Shown: piece by piece, positions 20,288 to 25,612 of the stretch
How the letters are laid out: every line of letters begins with the position of its first letter
Numbering within the stretch: the stretch's first letter is position 1
Origin: a virus
IMG/VR virus record: IMGVR_UViG_3300042516_001063
Span: 1 to 25,612 of that record
Direction: 5' to 3' (one strand)
DNA length: 25,612 nt
Notes under the pieces: generated by a model
The model's input: only the letters and a program-made list of their open reading frames with translations
Databases searched by the model: none
Told to the model about the DNA's origin: nothing
Program-made: the position numbers and the translations under genes

Positions 20288-20557
20288 ATGAAAAAATTTT
20301 TAAAAAACTTGTTTAGTGACAACAATGACATAAATGAAAAATCTGTTGTCGGTTTTGCTTCATTTTGTATAATGACAGCGTTTGCAATTGCAGATATTAT
20401 AACAGGAGCTTTGGGCAAACCATTAGTAGTCACAGAATTTATCTTTAATTCGTTCTTAATTATGACATTAGGTGCGTTTGGTATTGCGTCTGTCGACAAA
20501 TTCATTGTAATGAAGCATGGCAAACCAGCAGAAGAAGAACAACAACCAATTGAGTAA
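20288..20557 (+). CDS. Holin-like two-helix membrane protein
   Basis: An 89-residue protein with a charged N-terminus (MKKFLKNLFSDNNDINEK), two hydrophobic helices (about 19-41 and 49-69) and a charged C-terminal tail with poly-Glu/Gln. This size and topology fit a phage holin of the two-helix type, and the next gene encodes the endolysin, 17 bases downstream. Holins have no conserved motif, so the call rests on topology and location. The PAS membrane protein just before could also be part of the same lysis system. Confidence 0.75.
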   Translation: MKKFLKNLFSDNNDINEKSVVGFASFCIMTAFAIADIITGALGKPLVVTEFIFNSFLIMTLGAFGIASVDKFIVMKHGKPAEEEQQPIE

Positions 20558-20574
20558 CCAATAAAAACTAAAAT

Positions 20575-21171
20575 ATGAACATCGACAAACTTAAAGGCCA
20601 CATTCCTGATACTGTTATTGCACAGTTACCAGACACAATCGCAAAATTTGAATTAAACACCCCACTACGTTTAGCGCACTTCTTAGCCCAAGCTGGACAC
20701 GAAAGCGCTGGGTTTAAAGCTGTAAATGAAAATCTTAACTATGGAGCAAAAGGATTGCTAGGGATATTTAAAAAATATTTTCCGACAGAACAAAAAGCTT
20801 TACTTTATGAACGTAAACCGGAAAAAATAGCTAACCTTGTATATGGTGGTCGTATGGGTAATGGAATTGAAGCAACAGGTGACGGTTGGAAATTTAGAGG
20901 CCGTGGTTATATTCAATTAACTGGTAAAGATAACTACACAGCATTTGATAAAGTAGTTACTGAAGATATAATAACTAATCCTGACCTAGTAGCTACCAAA
21001 TACCCCCTATTATCTGCAGCTTGGTTTTTCCACAAGAACGGACTACATAAAATAGCCGATCAAGGCGCAACAGATGCAGTTATAACAACTATTACTAAAA
21101 GAGTAAACGGTGGAACAATCGGATTGCCTGATAGAATCAAACATTTTAAAGAATATTATTCATTACTGTAA
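20575..21171 (+). CDS. Endolysin, glycoside hydrolase family 19 type
   Basis: A 198-residue soluble enzyme with chitinase-class-I/lysozyme-like fold. Signature parts: AHFLAQAGHES with catalytic-type Glu43, then NENLNYGAKGL with Glu52, YGGRMGNG (90-97), FRGRGYIQLTG (107-117) and LSAAWFFHKNGL. The catalytic pair and substrate-binding motifs are present, so it should be active on peptidoglycan. No signal peptide is present, in line with dependence on a holin. It lies directly after the holin-like gene with an A-rich leader. Confidence 0.93.
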   Translation: MNIDKLKGHIPDTVIAQLPDTIAKFELNTPLRLAHFLAQAGHESAGFKAVNENLNYGAKGLLGIFKKYFPTEQKALLYERKPEKIANLVYGGRMGNGIEATGDGWKFRGRGYIQLTGKDNYTAFDKVVTEDIITNPDLVATKYPLLSAAWFFHKNGLHKIADQGATDAVITTITKRVNGGTIGLPDRIKHFKEYYSLL

Positions 21172-21178
21172 CAATAAT

Positions 21179-21206
21179 TAGTTATTATTCAATTGAATGA
21201 TAATTA
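21179..21206 (+). repeat. AT-rich hairpin between endolysin and neck genes
   Basis: A stem of 12 pairs including two G-T wobbles around an AATT loop (centre ATTCAATTGAAT, a perfect palindrome). There is no T-run after it. It lies 15 bases before the ATG at 21222, so it may be an mRNA processing or translation-control structure, a weak terminator or a protein-binding palindrome. Confidence 0.4.
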
Positions 21207-21221
21207 TATGAAAGATACAGA

Positions 21222-22376
21222 ATGCCTCAGACAGTAATACCAATATGGCCGGGAACCAGTACATTCACATCTGGTAGCACACCGTTTGGATTCTATGATG
21301 CCGATACACTATTTGCATCAGATGCAGATAAATCAGCAAAATGGTGTGCCCAACGATTAGGATATCCTATTGTTAATATAGAATTACAAGCTATTAATTT
21401 CTATACTGCATTCGAAGAAGCTGTAACTGAATACTCTAATCAAGTAAATCAGTTTAATATTAGAGATAATATGATGAACCTACAAGGGTCTAGCACTTCA
21501 AATAATATGTCACAACAACTAGTATCTGTAAATCTAGACAGAATAATATCATTATCATCAGAATATGGAGTTGAATCTGGATTTGGTGGTAAAGTGACTT
21601 ATAAATCGGCATCATTGCAATTACAGACCGGAGTACAAGATTATGACTTGTCGTCATCATTAGACTTAGAAGGTGCTGATATTTGGTCTGATATAGAAAT
21701 AAAAAGAATATTACATTATGCACCACCTGCAATATCTAGATATTTTGATCCATTTGTAGGTACTGGTATGGGCAGTCAACAAATGCTAGAACAATTTGGT
21801 TGGGGGTCATATTCACCTGGAGTATCTTTTATGATGATGCCAATATATGCAGATTTATTAAGATTACAAGCTATAGAATTTAATGATCAAATAAGAAGAT
21901 CTGGATATGCATTTGAACTTCATAATAACAGATTAAAAATATTTCCAATACCTACTGCAGATATTACGCTATGGATGGAATATATTGTAAAAGCTGATAG
22001 AGCTAACCCATTTCAGTCATCAGGTAGTTCACTAGTGTCAGACTTTAGTAATGCATCATTTGATTTTATACCTTATTCAAATATTAATGATACTGGTAGA
22101 CGCTGGATATGGCAGTATATGTTGGCTGTAGCTAAGGAAATGTTAGGGCAGATTAGAACTAAATATGCTACTGTACCATTCCCTAATGGTGAATTAACAT
22201 TGAATGGAGGTGAACTATTAGGACAAGCAGCTGCTGAAAAGGAAGCTTTAGTAACACAATTACGAGAGAACTTAACAGCCACTAGTAGAGATGCTCAATT
22301 AGCTAAAAAACAAAGTGAGGCAGAAGCATTACAACAACAGTTAAATAAAATACCAATTGGTATTTGGATAGCATAA
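21222..22376 (+). CDS. 13: Neck protein (T4 gp13-like)
   Basis: A 384-residue protein. KWCAQRLGYP followed by ELQAINFYTAFEEAVTEY (about 40-70) and RRWIWQYMLAVAKEMLGQIR with YATVPFPNGELTLNGGEL (about 291-330) are the patterns I associate with gp13 of T4-like phages, the adaptor that joins the portal to the tail. The C-terminal part (about 338-375) is a coiled coil rich in Gln, Ala and Glu. T4 gp13 is 309 residues. Two genes for gp14-like and gp15-like proteins follow in T4 order, which supports the call. The gene lies after the lysis genes and not near portal as in T4. Confidence 0.78.
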   Translation: MPQTVIPIWPGTSTFTSGSTPFGFYDADTLFASDADKSAKWCAQRLGYPIVNIELQAINFYTAFEEAVTEYSNQVNQFNIRDNMMNLQGSSTSNNMSQQLVSVNLDRIISLSSEYGVESGFGGKVTYKSASLQLQTGVQDYDLSSSLDLEGADIWSDIEIKRILHYAPPAISRYFDPFVGTGMGSQQMLEQFGWGSYSPGVSFMMMPIYADLLRLQAIEFNDQIRRSGYAFELHNNRLKIFPIPTADITLWMEYIVKADRANPFQSSGSSLVSDFSNASFDFIPYSNINDTGRRWIWQYMLAVAKEMLGQIRTKYATVPFPNGELTLNGGELLGQAAAEKEALVTQLRENLTATSRDAQLAKKQSEAEALQQQLNKIPIGIWIA

Positions 22377-22387
22377 AATAAAAGAAA

Positions 22388-22909
22388 ATGGCCTTATTTG
22401 CAGGAGAAAGAGATATTAGTTTATTTTATCACTTGAATAACGAGATGATTCAAAGAATCATGGATATTCAGATATTATTATATAAACTTAATCTAAATTC
22501 TACAGATATAAATCTTTATGGAGAATCTGGAAAGAAAACTTATGATAGTCCTATATATATACACACTATAATAAACTTAACATCACCTGAATCAACTGGA
22601 GAGGAATATGGTGTAGACTATAGACAAAATGCTGAATTTGCATTTTTACGAGACGACTTATTGGCTACAACAATAGTACCAGAAATTGGTGATATTATAG
22701 AATATGATAGTACTTTTTGGGAAATTGACAATGTTGCAGAGGCGCAGTACTATGCTAGTAAGAATCCTGATAGCTGGTTTGGCGGTACAAATTTCGGCTA
22801 TTCAGTATCAATGATATGTAGTGCTCATAGAACAAAACAATCAGGATTAAATATAGTACCTATACGTACTGGAATTATTACTAAAAAAGCATTACCTAAA
22901 AATGTATGA
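22388..22909 (+). CDS. 14: Neck protein (T4 gp14-like)
   Basis: A 173-residue protein following gp13. DIQILLYKLN and NLYGESGKKTY (about 25-55), then EYGVDYRQNAEFAFLRDDL and GDIIEYDSTFWEIDNV (about 100-120) and SWFGG are shared in type with gp14 neck proteins, which have a beta-rich core. T4 gp14 is 256 residues, so this is shorter. It overlaps the next gene by four bases (ATGA). The assignment rests on both pattern and position between gp13-like and gp15-like genes. Confidence 0.72.
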   Translation: MALFAGERDISLFYHLNNEMIQRIMDIQILLYKLNLNSTDINLYGESGKKTYDSPIYIHTIINLTSPESTGEEYGVDYRQNAEFAFLRDDLLATTIVPEIGDIIEYDSTFWEIDNVAEAQYYASKNPDSWFGGTNFGYSVSMICSAHRTKQSGLNIVPIRTGIITKKALPKNV

Positions 22910-24099
22910 AACCTAGAAAGCCAAATAAAACAGAGAGTACATTTAGTAATAATCAACCAATAAGAAGAGAAACTGAGGTTAGACGAGATACTGATAAACA
23001 AAAGAATATTAGTGTATCTTTATATGATATTGATTACAATGTAAAGTGGCATATTGAGAATGTAATAGTACCGCAGTTAGTAGACAATGGTCAAGTTATC
23101 AAAGTGCCTGTTATATTTAGTTCACCTGAAAAATGGGCATCTATAAGAGAGCAAGGATATTTACGAGATAATGGGCAGAAGATGATTGCCCCATTATTAG
23201 TTATTAAACGCAATTCAGTAACTCCTAGAGAAGATATAAATACTAGTGCTGTATTTAGAGATAGTGTAAATAAAGACAGCAATAATGCAATACTTTTTGA
23301 AAAGAAATATACTAAGGAAAATAGATATGACCAATTCTCTTTATTAAATGGTAGACCACCATTACGAGAATTTTATTCTATTGAAATACCTACCTATGTT
23401 GAAGTACAATACGACATAATGATTTGGACAGATACTATAGTGCAACTAAATGAAGTAGTTGAGCAGGTATTATTTTACGATGGTAAAGCATTCGGTGATA
23501 CTTATAAATTTTTAACTTATATAGATACTCCTACATTTGAACATGTAAATACTACAGGTGATGATAGAATCGTTAGATGTAATATATCATTTAGAACTAA
23601 AGGATACTTAATACAAGAAAACTTAGATAAGCGTAATAATATGCGTAAGTTTTTCAATATGAATAAGTTAAGATTTGGTATTGAAGTAACAGGAACTGGA
23701 GAGACTATAGAATTGAATCCTAACGCAACAAAGCTACAATCAGTAACCACTACTAGATCAGCACCTATTGTTGAATTAGTAATGACTGATATATTAAAAT
23801 ATTTAGATACAAATATAACTGTAAATGCAGATGATGTAACATCAGGGTATGCAGACTTTAATGGAGTACAAATACTTAATCCACCTGATGCAAGACTACC
23901 AAATACAGATAAATATAGTTTTACATATTTTATTAATGGTCAGTATGCAACACCTGCAGCTATTATATCTATTGTCAATATAACACCTACTGCTGTTAGA
24001 GTCACATTTGATACTAGTATATTAGAATTTACATTGAGCAATACAGATGTAATAACGGTATCAGGTAAATTTACAGGAGTAAATGATTCTACTATATGA
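22906..24099 (+). CDS. 15: Tail terminator/sheath-stabilising protein (T4 gp15-like) with C-terminal extension
   Basis: A 397-residue protein. The region from about 40 to 260 matches the gp15 layout: NGQVIKVPVIFSSPEKW (about 61-77), MIAPLLVIKR, FYSIEIPTYVEVQYDIMIWTD with QLNEVVEQVLFYDG (about 160-195) and a strand CNISFRTKGYL. gp15 caps the tail tube and sheath and joins the tail to the neck. T4 gp15 is 272 residues; here the last ~110 residues form an added beta-rich part (NPPDARLPNTDKYSFTYF, TPTAVRVTFDT) that looks like an Ig-type domain and may lie on the tail surface. It overlaps the gp14-like gene by four bases and the next gene by four (ATGA). Confidence 0.78.
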   Translation: MKPRKPNKTESTFSNNQPIRRETEVRRDTDKQKNISVSLYDIDYNVKWHIENVIVPQLVDNGQVIKVPVIFSSPEKWASIREQGYLRDNGQKMIAPLLVIKRNSVTPREDINTSAVFRDSVNKDSNNAILFEKKYTKENRYDQFSLLNGRPPLREFYSIEIPTYVEVQYDIMIWTDTIVQLNEVVEQVLFYDGKAFGDTYKFLTYIDTPTFEHVNTTGDDRIVRCNISFRTKGYLIQENLDKRNNMRKFFNMNKLRFGIEVTGTGETIELNPNATKLQSVTTTRSAPIVELVMTDILKYLDTNITVNADDVTSGYADFNGVQILNPPDARLPNTDKYSFTYFINGQYATPAAIISIVNITPTAVRVTFDTSILEFTLSNTDVITVSGKFTGVNDSTI

Positions 24100-25612
24100 T
24101 TAAATTAAATAGTAAACAGTTTAAGAATCCAATATCGGGCAGCTTTGAAGGGATATTCTCAGGTAATGGTGAAGGAGTAACCGGCGTTGTGACAGCATCG
24201 TATTCAGTTACTTCTAGTTATGCATCTAATGCAGAATTATTAGATGGAAAAGACTCATTATACTTTACTAGTACTGGTAGTTTCAATAGTTTTACTAGTA
24301 GCTATTATCAAGATAGCGCATCATTTAGTTCTAGCATATCCAGCAATAAAGATAATATTCAACTATTGTCAACATTTACCGGAAGTTATGCAACTACAGG
24401 TAGTAATACTTTTAATGGAAATCAAATAATATCCGGAAGTTTATCAATAAGCGGGTCTGATTATACCAACACATCAGCATCATTTGATACTAGAATACTA
24501 GAAAACTCTGCTTCGATAACACTATTATCTGGTAGCTATCTATTTAGTAGTGGAGGTTTTAGTACTAGAATATCTACATTAGAAAACTTTAGCTCATCAT
24601 TAGACGCTACATTTGCTAGTGTAGATCAATTAAATTCTGCTACCGCAAGTTTAAGTAGCTCTATAGCTATACTGAGTAGCAGTTATTTAGAATCTAGCCA
24701 ATCGTTCAATACTAATATACAATCATTAATAGATGCCACTAGTTCATATATAGTAAATTCACAGACAGGATCATTTGTAACGACAGAGTCTTTTCATAAC
24801 TTTACTAGTTCATATACAACAGCGTCATTTACGGGTAGCTACACAGGAGATGGTGGAGGATTATATAATATACCAGCATCCGGAATAGTAGGGTTAAACC
24901 TAAATGCAATAGTGTCAGGCAGTGTGTCAGCATCTATATCACCAGATAATGGACTACAAATAAATACAAACGTAAATGCACCATCATTTACCGGATCATT
25001 ATATGGTACTGCAAGCCTGGCAGTCAGTGCTTCATACTATCAAGAAACCGACCCAATCTTTGTGGCGTTATCTGGTTCATTTGCAACAACAGGTTCAAAT
25101 ACATTTCAAGGTACACAAACAATAACAGGAAGTAATGGTAGATTAATTTATACAGGAGCTCCTCTTGGATTATATCCTACACTAGCAGAAATACACGCGA
25201 ATGATGATTATCCATGGCTAGAAAGATTCTATAACGATACATTCTCAACTTCAAGTGCTATAATGGCGTATTTCGGTTGGAGTGATGGTAGATTTGTATT
25301 TCATAACGAATCAACTCAAAGTATAGGATTGCAAGTAAATGGATTTAATGCTGAAAATGGATTATTAGTTTATCCAGATAAAGTTGCTTTTGTTAACAAT
25401 GTTGAAGTAACTGGTTCATTAAATGTAGTTGGAGGAATAACTGGAAGTTTATTTGGTACTGCTTCATTTGCAACATTAGCACATACTGCATCTTATGTTT
25501 TACAAGCAGTAAGCTCAAGTTATGCTGCCACTGCATCTTATGTAGCGAATGCATCTAGTTTCCCATTCACAGGCTCAGCAATAATAACAGGTAGCTTAAT
25601 AGTAACAGGATC
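24096..25612 (+). CDS. Fibre-like repeat protein, 3' end beyond the window
   Basis: An open frame of 505 codons from ATG 24096 (ATGA overlap with the gp15-like stop) to the right edge, without any stop. Composition is dominated by Ser, Thr, Gly, Ala and Tyr, with many imperfect units of the types TGS(F/Y), (S/T)ASY and SSYA. A 20-residue unit (GS(Y/F)ATTGSNTF and so on) occurs at 24381-24440 and again at 25074-25133 with 15 of 20 identical residues. A different, more globular section (about residues 345-440, with EIHANDDYPWLERFYND and MAYFGWSDGR) sits between repeats. The style is that of phage fibre or appendage proteins. It may be host-recognition related; the C-terminal tip is not visible. 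No leader for prohead protease is present. Confidence 0.82.
   Translation, partial: MIKLNSKQFKNPISGSFEGIFSGNGEGVTGVVTASYSVTSSYASNAELLDGKDSLYFTSTGSFNSFTSSYYQDSASFSSSISSNKDNIQLLSTFTGSYATTGSNTFNGNQIISGSLSISGSDYTNTSASFDTRILENSASITLLSGSYLFSSGGFSTRISTLENFSSSLDATFASVDQLNSATASLSSSIAILSSSYLESSQSFNTNIQSLIDATSSYIVNSQTGSFVTTESFHNFTSSYTTASFTGSYTGDGGGLYNIPASGIVGLNLNAIVSGSVSASISPDNGLQINTNVNAPSFTGSLYGTASLAVSASYYQETDPIFVALSGSFATTGSNTFQGTQTITGSNGRLIYTGAPLGLYPTLAEIHANDDYPWLERFYNDTFSTSSAIMAYFGWSDGRFVFHNESTQSIGLQVNGFNAENGLLVYPDKVAFVNNVEVTGSLNVVGGITGSLFGTASFATLAHTASYVLQAVSSSYAATASYVANASSFPFTGSAIITGSLIVTG
24381..24440 (+). repeat. Protein-level repeat unit, copy 1
   Basis: Encodes GSYATTGSNTF followed by NGNQIISGS. 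Copy 2 is at 25074-25133. The nucleotide sequences have diverged mainly at third positions, so the unit appears conserved at protein level. Confidence 0.7.
25074..25133 (+). repeat. Protein-level repeat unit, copy 2
   Basis: Encodes GSFATTGSNTF followed by QGTQTITGS, 15 of 20 residues identical to copy 1, in the same frame of the fibre-like gene. Confidence 0.7.

Noticed and set aside
21208-21237. Nine-codon frame just before the gp13-like gene
   Set aside because: Too short to support; a chance ATG in AT-rich DNA, although a leader peptide cannot be fully excluded.
24244-24429. Short + frame inside the fibre-like gene
   Set aside because: It is out of frame with the long open frame from 24096, which has repeats and extends past the window.
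1-25612. tRNA genes, CRISPR arrays, insertion sequences
   Set aside because: No cloverleaf-like segment, regular spaced repeat array or transposase gene was found by reading both strands; a tRNA scan would be needed for certainty.

Overview
The window is a stretch of the late (structural) region of a T4-like, contractile-tailed dsDNA phage. All convincing genes lie on the + strand, are tightly packed, and often overlap at ATGA or TAATG junctions. DNA is strongly AT-rich. Start codons are preceded by A-rich leaders with almost no Shine-Dalgarno sequences (clearest before the major capsid gene), which suggests a Bacteroidota-type host; this is an inference. T4-type proteins recognisable from sequence are the large terminase, portal (gp20), prohead protease (gp21), scaffold (gp22), major capsid protein (gp23) and neck/tail-completion proteins gp13, gp14 and gp15, together with PhoH, a GH19 endolysin and a repeat-rich fibre-like protein cut by the right edge.

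Layout. 1-1116: the end of a possible GAF-like gene and three small unknown genes. 1121-5464: terL, broken into three separately translated pieces by two split inteins, with a free-standing homing-endonuclease-like gene sitting in each break. Reassembly of one terminase (159 + 85 + 283 residues) would need two protein trans-splicing events. 5494-11538: portal, protease and several head-module proteins of unknown function. 11539-11738: intergenic region with a terminator. 11739-14350: scaffold and major capsid protein, followed by a strong terminator. 14468-15163: a GIY-YIG endonuclease gene. 15304-19081: phoH and four overlapping or abutting genes whose products begin with a similar short leader, usually ending in a T4-type prohead-protease site (Leu/Ile-X-Glu). 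19152-21171: a tandem-PAS membrane protein, a holin-like protein and a GH19 endolysin. 21222-25612: neck genes and the fibre-like gene.

How the genes fit together. Terminase, portal, protease, scaffold and capsid build and fill the head. The protease is expected to trim the capsid protein, core proteins and, as inferred here, a set of cargo enzymes after phoH (a multidomain DUF5872-like protein, a HAD phosphatase-like protein, an Ntn-hydrolase-like protein and a Cys-rich protein) that would be packaged and delivered with the DNA. In the Ntn-hydrolase-like protein the predicted cut falls directly before the presumed catalytic cysteine, so head maturation could also switch the enzyme on.

The main candidates for new biology are: (1) the doubly fractured terminase with two related split inteins and two endonucleases of different families; (2) the capsid-targeted cargo cassette with a possibly protease-activated Ntn hydrolase; (3) the tandem-PAS membrane protein beside the lysis genes; and (4) a recurrent ATATTTAT motif 12 to 27 bases upstream of genes, a candidate late promoter. 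No tRNA, CRISPR or insertion sequence was seen. No gene-free stretch exceeds 300 bases.
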